The notes below the pieces were generated by a model. The model ran no database searches. It was given only the letters and a program-made list of their open reading frames with translations, and was not told the DNA's origin. A DNA stretch of 64,000 bases from Agaricus subrufescens. Taxonomy: Eukaryota > Basidiomycota > Agaricomycetes > Agaricales > Agaricaceae. Positions 1-10,798 of the stretch are shown here, in pieces (the first letter of the stretch is position 1; each line of letters begins with the position of its first letter). Location: the NCBI GenBank assembly GCA_029945375.1, contig CM057067.1:1-64000 (forward strand), read 5' to 3'. The translations under genes and the position numbers were made by a program.

Positions 1-1248
1 ATCAAATCTCGTGTTCTCGGATACTTGTCTCACGTCCGATACCTTCATTTCATGAACTATCCGAATGCCAAGGAGCGTGCCCTTTGGAAAGCGCTTATGG
101 CCTTCGATTGGTTAAACCCACTTTGCCCGAACTTACGTGGGATCACGTTTACTGCAGGAAGGATGTATCCCAGTACAGCCTATGACCTGGTTCCTCTTTT
201 GGTGCCATCACTCCAAAAGATAAGATTTGATTCAGCAACTGGAACTCAAGACGAAGAGGCAGCACTTATATTGCTGCGCTTCATCAAAAATCGAAATATC
301 CAAATTTCTGACATCGCATATAGCGGGTACTCTTCTCGCCGCATCGTGAAACAGATCTTCCAATTTCCTACCCTTCGGTCTGCCAAGGTATATGGGACGG
401 GTGGATACCATAGTTTTTTGGAGGCTTCCGACATCCAATTTCTCCGACCTTTAACCCTTCTTACTAGTCTTGATATCGACTTAGGCATATTTCGGTCTGA
501 CCTCGAAGTATATAAATGGATCGAAGCTCTACAAACGTTATCTACGCTTTCCCTGCAGGGCACTGCTCCAGAGATCAACAACTTCTTGTGCAATGGGAGT
601 TTCGGTCTTGTGCACTCACTCAGTCTATTCCTCTGTCAACCTTACCCATCACCGGAATTGACGCCAAATATCCTCGACATCATATCCTCCGCATTCCCTA
701 ATATTCATAGTCTATGCCTCGAGAATAAGGGAAACTTTCACATGATGAGCGCAGATATCACCCTTTCTGGTATCCTCATGTCGCGGAAAAGATCAATGCG
801 TTGCTTGATCATCCACCGTCTGCCATTGTCTCTGTCTCTATCCAATATCATTGATATCGTAAAAATTTGGCCTACTTTAGAACGCCTATCACTAGTACCA
901 TATTTCGGCTCGGAGACATACAGTGCCGGCAAGCTCCTACCATTTATTTCTCGCGAGGCGCCACGCCTAACCGAGTTGGGTCTACCATTGAATGTATCAT
1001 CACTCGTGACTCAGCCCCTCACCGCTCGAACAAGCGTATGCTCCTTGCGACGATTGGAGCTGATGGTGGACGAGCCCTTAGCATTAAATTTGGAACAGAA
1101 TCTTTTGCTTGCCCACAACCTTCTAACCCTCTTCCCGAAGCTTTACTTCGTGACGTCTAACCAGGACCTGGGAGAGCTGCAGATGATTGTCAAGTCATTC
1201 CAACGGATGCTATCATCAGTTTTAGGGAGGGGCGACCACCTATACTAG
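1..1248 (+). CDS. F-box-like/LRR family protein, C-terminal part (5' end outside window)
   Basis: The reading frame is open from base 1 and ends at TAG 1246-1248, about 415 residues. It matches exon 2 of the two complete paralogs at 20981-22273 and 23995-25287 along its length, sharing motifs such as RVLGYLSHV, ERALWKAL, LCPNLRGITFT and the C-terminal GDHLY. An ATG near the frame start is not needed, because the true start and the F-box-like first exon should lie just left of the window. Spaced leucine-rich strands (for example TLERLSLVP and RLTELGLPL) resemble the irregular LRR region of agaric F-box-like proteins, which are thought to act as SCF ubiquitin-ligase adaptors. That role is inferred from the family; no substrate can be named. 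No internal stop is seen. Confidence 0.75.
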   Translation: MKSRVLGYLSHVRYLHFMNYPNAKERALWKALMAFDWLNPLCPNLRGITFTAGRMYPSTAYDLVPLLVPSLQKIRFDSATGTQDEEAALILLRFIKNRNIQISDIAYSGYSSRRIVKQIFQFPTLRSAKVYGTGGYHSFLEASDIQFLRPLTLLTSLDIDLGIFRSDLEVYKWIEALQTLSTLSLQGTAPEINNFLCNGSFGLVHSLSLFLCQPYPSPELTPNILDIISSAFPNIHSLCLENKGNFHMMSADITLSGILMSRKRSMRCLIIHRLPLSLSLSNIIDIVKIWPTLERLSLVPYFGSETYSAGKLLPFISREAPRLTELGLPLNVSSLVTQPLTARTSVCSLRRLELMVDEPLALNLEQNLLLAHNLLTLFPKLYFVTSNQDLGELQMIVKSFQRMLSSVLGRGDHLY

Positions 1249-1803
1249 ACCACAGTACCGAGTTCTTTTACTGTCCAGTTTCTTGTAGTGAATCAATTCA
1301 AAAGTATATATTTGTGATCGTATCGTGTATCGCCTTTTTATCCATGGTACAGTTTCACCACGCGTTTATGTCTCTGATCTACATTTAAATTACAAGTGAA
1401 GAGAAAGTAACCAGCGCTGTCGGTCCTGTGAGTTCTGCTTCTTGCTCTTCGGATCATATCCATAGTAACTACAATCAATTATACCTACACCACCTTATTC
1501 TAGCTTCCCTCTTTATCCAACGAGAAGATGTTCTGGCATATGCATATTTTCCAGTCCTTTTATTTAACATTAGACCAACCACTAGCGGAGACCCTCAGGA
1601 CAGGTCACGCGTTGCCCAACTCCAAATCTAGCGCACCATGGTATATATATAAAGAAAATGAACAGAAGGGGGATGTGATATTTTTGCCGCCACCTCCGAG
1701 AAAAGTACAATCAAGGAAAGCATCTACACTTAATTTGTACTGATTAAGCTCCTCAACTCTCAAATTTCAAAGCAAAGATACTTTTCATTCACTTTCTGTA
1801 ACT
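1249..1803. other. Intergenic sequence, left flank of element A
   Basis: AT-rich sequence with no convincing coding frame. It ends abruptly at the LTR of element A. The five bases before the LTR (TAACT, 1799-1803) do not match the five after the far LTR (AGAAC, 18626-18630), so this is not the original left partner of the right flank. Confidence 0.5.
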
Positions 1804-2099
1804 TGTTACGACCTTATAGCGATTAGCTCAGGTTGCAATGTAAGGCAAAGACTTGAGGGTGATAAGGGAATATAGTGAGTTGGTAAAGCATAAGGAAATA
1901 CAGAGTATAACTACGCTACTTATAGAAGAGTCGACTACCTAACAATAGAAGTAGAAGGTCAGGCTGAGTAATTATAACCGAGGTGTCTGACTAATGGTGA
2001 GAATGGTGCTGAGTAAACATGAGAGACAAGTACACAAATAAGGAAGTGGTAGCATATGGTCCTGGGTCAGGGGGACAATAACCGAAATAGATTGTAACA
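1804..2099 (-). repeat. 3' LTR of element A
   Basis: 296 bp, TGTTAC...GTAACA. Nearly the same as 18330-18625 in the same orientation and, inverted, as the LTRs of element B at 9296 and 15846. A purine-rich tract (GGAGGGTGA on the minus strand, 2100-2110) abuts it, as expected for a polypurine tract. Confidence 0.9.
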
Positions 2100-2134
2100 T
2101 CACCCTCCGTTCAGGCTTTGAGTAGCGAGAAGCA

Positions 2135-3452
2135 TCAATCAGTGAGATTGATGAACAACTTGGCTTTCTTGTCAGTAATCATCCACTTATTGGTAGTTTC
2201 ATTGAAACCAATGAAGTGGGGGGCATTGTCGGTGCCTGCTTTGACAAAATGGAGTTGCATGCCTTTGTATTTGTCCTCTGTTCCAAAATTCATCATTAGG
2301 GCGGATAAGACAACTGCCCAGTAGGTGGGTCAGTGTTCGATATCTCCAGGGTGCGCAAAAGTGTAATTGAAAGAGAGTGCGAATTCAACAGGTTTAGGGA
2401 AGGGGGGTGTTAGAATAATAATAGTATTAGATGCTTGTATAAGTTCGTACTTTACTTAGATAGATATACTTGTATCTCTCTGAGCATTGAGCGACTCATA
2501 GCTCTGCCTAATCATGTATGTGGATACCTATAGCTCATGCTCTTCTAAGCTGAGCAATTATGCTTATAATATGCAACCCACAGCAAAGGATTTACCTGTG
2601 GATGGACTAGTAGTTTAGTATACAATAAACCCTATGTATTTACTGTAAACTACATCATCAAAGATACTTCTTCTACATCTCTACTACTCTCATCATATTA
2701 TCCAAATCCTCAGAACTATCTCCTACTACTTCTAGTAAGTACTACTCAACCTGCCACTATGCTAGTTAGCTGCTAGCATGATGATCCCCTGGAGGATATC
2801 ATTATAATCTTAACAGGGGGAATGTTTCAGAGGTACATTTTCAACTTGATGATTTTGTCTAGGATGTTGGGTTCGGAGATGTTGCTGACTTTGGTTTGTT
2901 TGGTTGGAACCGGGGGGTGGTTTTCTTTGTTGGAGTCTTCATCCATGCAGTCGCGCATGACAGTGGTGTAGTTGGGAACAGGGAGTGGTTCTTCAGGTTC
3001 TTTGGCGGTGTCAGGAGTAGCTGGTCTGGTGGGGGTGAACTTCTGGTATGTTTCAATCATCCATTTGGCAGTGTTTTGGGTTTGTTTGTTTCCTACATCA
3101 GGAAGGGAGCTGAGATGGTTGATGATGCTGACACAGATTTGGTGTGCATGGTATTCAACGTTCATGGGGATGATGTGTCCGAGGTTCTTCAAGATAGTGC
3201 CAAATTCTTTGTGGAGTTTGTCATCATGTCCTACTATGGTGCAGATGGGTTGTATGGTGTTGAGGCAGGTGGTGTGGATGTTAGTGGCAGTTTTGTGTAG
3301 AGTCCTTCCTAGGTTTCAGACATATCCAAGAGAGTGTAGGAGGTGGAGGAGGTGGGTGGATGTTTGTTGATGTTGTAGATGGAGGTGAAATAGTCCTTGT
3401 GAGGACGTTGGTCAAAGAGGGCGTGGATGTGTGGTGGGAGGGAAGAGTCCAT
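2135..3452 (-). pseudogene. ORF4 of element A (unknown function), interrupted by a solo LTR
   Basis: Homologue of ORF4 of element B (14882-15805). The start is the ATG at 3450-3452 and the last codon is TGA at 2135-2137. The recognisable parts are 2827-3192, including the acidic stretch DEDSNKENHPP, and the C-terminal part at 2135-2330 with DNAPHFIGFNE, which is nearly the same in B. The gene is broken by a solo LTR (2408-2815) and by at least one stop or frameshift near 3310. It encodes no protein family I recognise. Its retention after pol in two independent copies shows that ORF4 belongs to the element and is not captured flank. Confidence 0.7.
2408..2815 (-). mobile_element. Solo LTR (Copia-like), 408 bp, in ORF4 of element A
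   Basis: Begins TGTTAG and ends TTAACA on the plus strand, and is flanked by a perfect 5-bp duplication GGGGG (2403-2407 and 2816-2820). The flanking sequence joins into continuous ORF4 once it is removed. No internal domain is present, so this is a solo LTR. Minus orientation is favoured because TGTTAAGATTATAATGATAT at the minus-strand start resembles fungal Copia LTRs. The superfamily is an inference. Confidence 0.8.
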
Positions 3453-3571
3453 GACTAGAGCTTCAAGAAGGGGAATGTACTTTGAGTAGGAAATGGTGGG
3501 CAGGTTTGATAGCGAAAAAGAGACAAACAGTTTGATTTTTATACTAATTCCTCCTCCCTATTAGGCAATGC

Positions 3572-3979
3572 CTACTGTTGCTGGTTGTTTTCATCGGCTG
3601 GTGCTTCCCATCCATTCTCCCATGTTCCATTTGCGGCCCATCCATGGGCATTTGGGTTTATCTCCTCAGTGAGATCTTTTAGTTCGTCTTTCATCATCTC
3701 CAACTTCCTTCTTATCTTCTTAATCAGCTGCCTCTCCTTTCTCATGACCTTCACCATGTGGTCCTTCTCTTCCTGGTTTGGGGTGTCTACTCTCTTGAGC
3801 TGGTCATAGATGAGTGGGACATAGGTGTGCACATATCTGTTGTCTACATTGGTTACTGCGCTGTATATCTCGATGAGCTCTCGTTTGGCAGAGCTCCAGA
3901 AAGAGTTGATGATGAGGTTATGGTAGGCCTCTTGTTCAGTGGTGGTGGTGGTAGTTTTGGCAGTGTTTTGGGTGCTCAT
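3572..3979 (-). CDS. ORF3 of element A, unknown charged helical protein
   Basis: A 135-residue frame from ATG to TAG, fully open. It matches ORF3 of element B (14351-14755) end to end, with most positions conserved. Shared landmarks are the start MSTQNTAKT, YHNLII, IEIYSAVT, YVPLIYD, a long Lys/Glu-rich stretch that should be helical and may form a coiled coil (about residues 75-112), and NPNAHGWAANGTW near the C-terminus. It lies between the chromodomain end of pol and ORF4. I do not recognise the family. It is not a canonical env: it has no signal peptide or membrane segment. It has stayed open while gag, pol and ORF4 of A have decayed. Confidence 0.7.
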   Translation of the reverse strand: MSTQNTAKTTTTTTEQEAYHNLIINSFWSSAKRELIEIYSAVTNVDNRYVHTYVPLIYDQLKRVDTPNQEEKDHMVKVMRKERQLIKKIRRKLEMMKDELKDLTEEINPNAHGWAANGTWENGWEAPADENNQQQ

Positions 3980-4043
3980 GCTGTCTTTTTCGGACTAATA
4001 GATGATGCTATACTGGTTGTTGCGCTGTGGGTTTCCTTTTATA

Positions 4044-5638
4044 TTACAGGAGTTTGTTGTGTTTCCTATATTCAGATAGAAGATTCTGTGCGTTCTCAAG
4101 GTTGGTTGCCGATTGCCACATATCCTTGGAGTTGTCGTATCCTTTCCAGTGTACCAGGTATTGAGTTCCTCGGCCTTTTTTCCTATGTCCACAGATTTCT
4201 TCTACTTCGTATTCTTCTTTGTTATTAATAATATCTGGGGGGGGTGGAGGTGGAGTCTTTTGACAGTTGAATTTGGGTTTGTTGAATTTGGTGAGAAGCA
4301 AGGAATGGAAGACGTCGTGTATAGCCCAGGTTTCAGGTAATTTTAGGCAGAAAGATGTTTCTCCAATAGGTTCCAGAATCTTGAGAGGTCTGTATCATTT
4401 GTTGTCCATTTTTCCTGAAGGGTGGTTTGATCGTACATTTTTTGCTTCTAGGAAAATGAAGTCTCCTTTGGATAAGGGATTCTTTTGCCATTTCAGATTT
4501 CCGTGTTCAGCCATGGTGGAGTTGTATTCTTCTAGTGCTGCTTGTGCTTTGTTTTGGGTTTTGGCTAATTCTGAGGTAAATTCACTGGCAAGGGGATTAT
4601 CTGAGTTAACGGTTAGGTTTCCTTTCCACGGGTGGATGCCATATGTAAGGAAGAATGGGGTTTGTTTTGTTGCAGCATGGGTTTTGTCATTGTATTGAAA
4701 TTTGGCAGTGGGAAGCCAAGTTGCCCAATTGTTCTGTTTGTAATTGATGAAGTTTTGCAGATAGGATTCTATTTCTTGATTGATCCTTTTGGTTTGACTG
4801 TCAGTTTGAGGGTGGTAAGCTGAGGATAAGTTCCTTTCAATTCCTAGGGCGGAGCAGAGTTCTTTCATGAATTTGGAGGCAAACTGGGGGCCTCAGTCAC
4901 TGATAATGCATTTCGGGATTCTGTGTATGCACCATATGTCTTTCTTGTAGATTTTGGCTAGTTGTTTTGATGTGAGAGAGGTTTTGGTGGGAATGAGGTG
5001 AATCATTTTAGAGAAACAGTTGACTACTACAAGTATGGCATCATGATCCTTGGATTTGGGTAAGGGTCCTATCATGTCAATGGATATTTCTTGCCACGGT
5101 GCTTTGGGGATAGGTAGCAGTTTGAGGGGCATGTGACTGGGTTGTTGGTTGATCTTGTTTTTCTGGCATTTGGTGCATCCTTTGACAAATCTTTTGACAT
5201 CTGTTTTGATTGTGGGCTACCAGAAGGTTTTTTTTACAAGTTTGAGCATGCGGTAGGATCCAGGATGTCCCATGTCAGGTGGGTTGTGATGGTCCAGGAG
5301 TATGGATTCTTGCAGTTTGGGATCATCTAGTACATAGATTCTTCCATTTCAATAGGTGATTCCGTTTTCTTCCCAGAATTGGTTGGGTCTTTTGTTCTTT
5401 TCCTGAGTGACGCGGTGTTCCTGGTGAGGGGAGTTTTTGATCTGTTTTATGGTATCGGGGGCTGTAGAAATAGAGAAGTTTCAGTTTAGGAACATGGTGG
5501 TTTCTAGCAAGGTGGGGATTTCAGATAAGGTTTGTAGGATTATGTGGTCTTTGAACATCTCGATCTGGGTTTCTTCTTCGGGGGATTCGTGTTGGAAAAG
5601 TCTGGACAGAATGTCGGCCTTGATGTTCATTTTGCTGG
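4044..5638 (-). pseudogene. Element A pol, integrase and chromodomain part
   Basis: Minus-strand remains of integrase followed by a chromodomain. Visible are the zinc-finger cysteines (GCTKCQ), [17 protein letters not shown], the ERNLSSAYHPQTD stretch and the chromodomain with YLVHWKGYDNS. The frame is cut by TGA codons at 5481-5483, 5349-5351, 4893-4895 and 4395-4397 and by TAG at 5217-5219, where B has TGG. At 4893 and 4395 element B has AGA; at 5481 and 5349 B also has TGA. The 5' side is severed from RNase H by the CTAG-rich insert. The chromodomain end itself (4044-4301) is open. Confidence 0.85.
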
Positions 5639-6992
5639 TGATACAGCCCATGCTGTTTTACGCATAGAAAATGTGCTAGCTAGTATTTACAAGGGTATAA
5701 CACCCACTAGCTAAGGTGCAGGGTCAGAACCTAACCATCTCTTGACACCTCAATAGTATATCTCATAGTCTAATAAACCCACCTTGACTCTTATACGGGA
5801 AAACTGTACCGTGTAAGGCAAATATAGTCACTAGCTACCAGGAATGATCCGAGTAGAGGCATTAGATCTGGTGGTGACAACTAGTTAGGCCGAAATACGA
5901 CTGTGACGCTCTAGCTACCTAGACAAAATGTCAATTTATGCTTAGCTAAACTACAGATCACTCATCCAGAGATATACTATTCAAAGCAGTTGACCTGCAG
6001 AAGACATTGGCTCAGACAGGGAACGGCTATCACGCAAACTAGCAAGCTGAAATCCCATCAGATTATCGTGGACCCACTAGCTAGCCGGACATATCACTAA
6101 TTAGGATTCTCATCACATATCAATAATGAATCTGAGCAGGTAGAACATTCAGCCAAGCAGCCTTTGATATTCTGAAACCTGACAACGTACCCATGTGGAT
6201 TCCAGGGGTAGCACAATGAAGACTAGCTACCATTGTTAGATGGAAGGGGTAAGGTGCTAAGCGACGTCAGGCAGCACCTGCTCCAACCATGATTATTGGC
6301 GTGGATAGGATCTATCCATACCCTCAGCCCAGTCCATATGATACCCTTAGTAATAGTAGAACTACTTTGTTAATATTTGTATGCATAATGTGAATATAAA
6401 AACCCTCTAGCTAGTGTCAAGAAAGGCAAGCAATCTCCTGCCCACGTCTAGCTTTGAGGATTGTGATTTGTAAAGTAGCGATCTAATAAGTGAACAACAA
6501 CTAGCTTGCAAGAGAGCTTCTAGAAAAACTCAGACTAGTTTAGCAGTTCACATCATAGATGTTACCCATTCAGAGAATTCACTAAGTTGCCAGTGATACA
6601 ATAGTTTAAGAGACTAGCTAGGCTATCATTGCATGCTTATATCCAGCAGAGGTGTAAGTCAGTGCTAGCTTGAGTTGTAATTGCAGAGTTGGTGGATAAC
6701 TGGCGAGTTATATCATTGCAGCTCTTCATTACATGTCATTGGTGGGACTTAGCTTGGTTACAACGCAGTAGCTAGAGTTCAAAGTTCACGTAGCCCTTTG
6801 GCCTGTTTGTAGCTAGAACAAGTTTGAGGATTCTTTGATTTGGAATTCCTGCATTATTAACCTTTTAATTTCAAAATAACCTTTTCTCTTGAATATCTCC
6901 CCACGAATTTGCATTTATGAGTACTAGTTAGTGGAGTGTGGTGTGGTTTATAAACTAGCTATACCTTTAACGTTCCATTTACTGCCTCTACA
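5639..6992. mobile_element. 1.35-kb CTAG-rich insertion (candidate solo LTR) inside element A pol
   Basis: Alignment with element B shows that RNase H (ending at the HIPG codons) and the following SKMNIKAD codons should be adjacent; 1,354 bp separate them. The insert starts TGATACAG and ends CTCTACA, so it has TG...CA ends, and is flanked by the near-match CTGG/CCGG, a possible decayed 4-bp duplication. It encodes nothing. The motif CTAG, mostly as CTAGCTA or CTAGCTAG, occurs more than fifteen times along it, far more than in neighbouring sequence. A solo LTR of an unknown element is the best guess; a non-autonomous DNA transposon remains possible. Confidence 0.6.
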
Positions 6993-8890
6993 CCGGGGAT
7001 ATGTTGGAGTAGATAGTTGTATTCTTGGAGCATGAGATACCATCTGGCTTGGCGGGCATTCAGTTTTTGTGGTTCACAGAAGTATTTGAGGTTTTCGTGG
7101 TCGGTCCAGATTTCAAATTGATGTTTGGTGTCCAGTAGGTAGTGTCTCCAGTTCTTGATTGCTTTGACGATGGTGAGGAGTTCTTTGTCATAGATTTTGT
7201 AGTTCTTTTCTGCATCGGTGAGGGCTTTAGACATAAATGCAACTGGGTGCCATTTTCCTTCTTGTTCTTGGGACAGGACTGCTCTGATTCCTATGTTAGA
7301 TGCGTCAGTTTCAAGTCTGAATTTTCCTTCATTATCAGGTAGGGCTAGGACAGGTTCATTGGTGATGGCTGTCTTGATGGCTTCGAAAGTGTGTTGTTCT
7401 TTGGTGGTCCATTTCCAGGGCTTTGGTACTTTACCTCCCTTCAAGGCATTGAATGGTGCAGCAAGAGTGCTAAAGTCCTGAATGAAATGTCGGTAAAAGT
7501 TTATGAAGCCAATGAACTGTTCAATGTCCTTTACGCAGGTTGGTGTCTTCCAGTTTTGAACTGATTTGACCTTTTCCGTTTCCATGCTTGCTTGGCCATC
7601 GCCAATGACCGTTCCTAGCATCGAGATCCAGGTCACATTGAATTCACATTTGGTCTGTTTGAAGCATAGGTTGTTCTCATCTGCTATTTTTAGGAAACGC
7701 AGAGTCCGTTCTTCAAGTTCCAGTAGGGAGTTGGCAGGGATGGCGAAATTGTCTATGTAGTTGACCAGTGAGCTGTCTTGGATCATTTCTTGGAAGATGA
7801 TGGTCATCCAGTGAGAGAAAGTGGCTGGAGAGTTGCACATTCTGAAAAACATTACCATGGGTTCAAAGAGTCCGCAATTAGTGAGGATAGTGCCTTTCCA
7901 TTTGTCTCCTTCCTTGATCTGTACATTGTTGTAGCCCCAAATGATATCGAGTTTATTGAAGTATTTGGAGTGTTTCAGTTTCCTGATTACTTTGCTGATC
8001 AGTGGCAGGGGGGTTTTGTCCTTGATGGTAACCGTGTTGAGTTTGCAGTAGTCCTGGCATAATCTGAGTGATCCATCTTTTTTGGGGATGAAAAAGCATC
8101 AGGCAGCATAAGGACTTTTGGATGGTCAGATGTGTTTTGTGGCAAGGTTTTTGTCCAGGAATTTGTTGAGTTTGATTTCTTCTTTTGGGGTCATCTCATA
8201 GACCTTGGCGTTGATTTTGGTGGGGGCATCCAGAAGTAGGTTGACTTCATGGCCCCATTGAGTTCATTCAGGTAGTTTGCCGAAGTTTTCCTGGTTGAAA
8301 GGATGGGTGTAGGGTCACATGTAATCTGGTAGGTCGAGGGGGTTTGTGGGATTGGGTTCCTTTTCTTCTTTGAAGTCTTCCCATTTCATTTGGAGGTGTT
8401 GTAGGTGTTCTGGTAGTGAGAAATTGGTGTGTCTGATCAAGCATTCGGGTGGGCATCTTGAGAAGGTTACAGTTCCTCTGTTCCAGTTGATTTCCGGGTT
8501 GTGTTTGATTAACCAATTGTGTCCAATAAAGATATCTGCTGAGTCCAGTTCAGCTACAACTGTGTCAATAGTTTCTTGGTGTTCTTCTATGTTTAGATCC
8601 AGGTTGACAAATTTGGTGATTGGTTCTTTTCCGCTCGGGGTTCCATCAGCGTTGGTTGCTAGAATGGGGTGTTCAAGTTTGTGGGTGGGGATCTTTTGTT
8701 TGTGGACAGTTTGTCTGTCAATGCAGGTGTGGGTGCATCCAGAGTCGAGCATGGTTTTGGCTTGGAAAGTTTCTCCGTTAGGTTTGGTGATTTCGGATTT
8801 GAGTAATAACTCCTGCACTCCTAGTCGTTTCTGGGGGCAAACATATCGATTTCTCATACGACTAGATACATTGGTTTGTGAGTTCATGCC
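6993..8890 (-). pseudogene. Element A pol, protease, RT and RNase H part
   Basis: Minus-strand protease (LDSGCTHTCID; catalytic DSG), reverse transcriptase and RNase H (ETDASNIGI, IYDKELLTIV, IWTDHENL). The catalytic RT motif reads NYIDNF where B reads NYIDDF, so one metal-binding aspartate is lost. TGA codons interrupt the frame at 8312-8314, 8264-8266, 8126-8128 and 8099-8101. The one at 8264 is shared with B. The frame stays open from about 8098 to 6993. The protein end is cut by the CTAG-rich insert, so any transcript would yield no integrase. Confidence 0.9.
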
Positions 8891-9290
8891 TACTCCAAAC
8901 CTTTGGGAAAATCCTGTTGAGCTTCTTCAACACTTTCTTCCTCTCTGGTGGTAATGGCACGAATCTTGGTTTGTTTCTTGGGGCTTCAGCAGACTTTGGC
9001 AACATGGCCCAGTTTGCCACAATTATAGCATTTGATATTGGATTTGTATGGTCCAGATCGGCATTCTTTCTTGATGTGTCCAAATTTGCTGCATTTAAGG
9101 CACTTGGGTTTTCCATCAGTAGACCATTCCAGTTTTCTGGCTCCAATCTCCATGGGTTGTCTGTCTCCTCCATAAGTGACTCCAGTGGCGGTGCATTGAT
9201 TTTTTCTTTGTTTCTCGGTGGATTCCCAACCTTTTCCTACAGATCCTATGGCAGTGATCCATCCTTTGAGGGAGGTGGGAATGGCAGATG
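8862..9290 (-). pseudogene. Element A gag, C-terminal fragment with zinc knuckles
   Basis: Minus-strand gag end, overlapping the pol start as in B. Two decayed CCHC knuckles are seen (B keeps CLKCGKFGHIKKEC and CYNCGKPGHIAKVC; here cysteines are changed, for example ALNAANLDTSRKNADL in one frame). Element B has inserted at 9296 and splits gag; the rest lies at 16140-16203 and 17586-18251. Confidence 0.75.
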
Positions 9291-9295
9291 GGGAG

Positions 9296-9589
9296 TGTTA
9301 CGATCTATTTCCGTTATCGTCCCCTGACCCAGGACCATATGCTACGACTTCCTTATCCATGTACTTGTCTCCCATGTTTATTCAGCACCGTTCTCACCGT
9401 TAGTCAGACACCTCAGGTATACTTACTCAGCCCGACTTCTACTTCTATTATTAGGTAGTCAACTCTTCTATAAGTAGCGTAGTTATACTCTGTATTTCCT
9501 TACACTTGACCAACTCGCTATATTCCCTTATCGCTCTCAAGCCTTTGCCTTAAGTTGCAACCTGAGCTAATCGCTATAAGGTCGTAACA
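9296..9589 (+). repeat. 5' LTR of element B
   Basis: 294 bp, TGTTACGATC...GGTCGTAACA. About 11 mismatches to the 3' LTR at 15846-16139, mostly transitions. Confidence 0.93.
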
Positions 9590-9591
9590 TT

Positions 9592-9605
9592 TGGTAAAGC
9601 GTCGT
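9592..9605 (+). other. Candidate primer-binding site of element B
   Basis: TGGTAAAGCG starts two bases after the 5' LTR, where a tRNA-primed element has its TGG-initial site. The same bases follow the 5' LTR of element A on the minus strand (18320-18329). The tRNA species cannot be named from this alone. Confidence 0.4.
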
Positions 9606-9667
9606 AAAGCTCACCTTGCGGAAAGACCTCCAGTCATTGAGGCAGGAAACCACGACAGGCTCGGTAT

Positions 9668-10798
9668 ATGAGCACAGACGACACAGAACTATTCAGAATC
9701 GATTTTGAAACAGTTTTCTTCGAAGGACATCGAAGCGGAAACAGATTTGAAGCCCTCAGACACGAGGAAGACCAGGAAACAGAACCCCCCTCCGAGAACG
9801 ACGAACAGGAACCAGAAGAACCAGACCCAGAACAAATACCAAAGAACATGCCACTCGATGAAGACCTAAACCGACTAGCAAAAGAACTCGAAGAACTAGA
9901 ACTAAGAGAAATGGCAAGCAACCAAACCGAAACCAAACCCGCCAATGCAATTAACCACAAGGATGTCATGCAACCGGGATTTTTCCATGGAGATAGGAAC
10001 AAATTTAACGATTGGTGGAGAGGAATGGAAATTTTCCTCAGGTTTAGCAAATACAAAGACGCAGACTCGAAGATACTCCTTGTTACCAACCGCTTGAGAG
10101 GAGAGATCCCAGGATGGTTTGCCAAACAATGGGAGGATAAAATCATCAAAGGAGATGATACCGCGGACTGGAAAGTTTTTGCCGAAGAAATTGTGGATGC
10201 CTTCTCACCTGGAAACAAGCAACAGATCGCTAAAGACAAGATCGAATCTTTCAAACAAGGAAACCTTCACACCAACAACTTCCTTGTCAAATTCACCGCC
10301 CTTGTCAGCCAATCCCAATCTAGCGAAGACCACGCGCTCTACCTCCTGAAACAACATACCAGGTCGGATGTCATCCACACTATTTTGGGATATCCCCCGA
10401 ATGCCATTCCCACCACCCTTAAAGGATGGATCGCTGCCATAGGATCCATAGGAAAAGGATGGGAGGACACCGAAAGATGACGAAATGACCACCACACCAC
10501 TACCGGAGTCACTTATGGAGGAAACGGACAACCCATGGAAATCGGAGCCAGGAAACTAGAATGGGATGCCAACGGAAAACCCAAATGCCTTAAATGTGGC
10601 AAATTCGGCCACATCAAGAAAGAATGTCGAAGCGGAGGATTTAAATCCAACATCGAATGTTATAATTGTGGCAAACCAGGCCACATTGCCAAAGTCTGCC
10701 GAAGCCCCAAGAAACAAACCAGAATCCGTGCCATCACTACTGGAGAAGAAGGAACTGCCAAAGAAACCCCACAGGATTTTCCCAAAGGTTTGGAATAG
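9668..10798 (+). pseudogene. Element B gag, one in-frame TGA
   Basis: ATG 9668 to TAG 10796-10798, about 376 residues, broken once by TGA at 10478-10480. Residues 1-90 are acidic and low in complexity. A capsid-like core follows with NPA-type motifs such as FNDWWRGMEIFLRFS and WFAKQWEDKI. Two CCHC zinc knuckles near the C-terminus (CLKCGKFGHIKKEC and CYNCGKPGHIAKVC) bind nucleic acid. In element A the codon at the TGA position is CAA, so both could derive from CGA. Pol lies in the -1 frame and overlaps the gag end, so a -1 frameshift would be needed to make Gag-Pol. Confidence 0.85.

Noticed and set aside
3585..5667. Long plus-strand frames between 3.5 and 5.7 kb
   Set aside because: Antisense shadows of ORF3, integrase and chromodomain of element A.
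8346..8954. 202-codon plus-strand frame
   Set aside because: It is the antisense shadow of element A pol; the minus frame shows the protease motifs.
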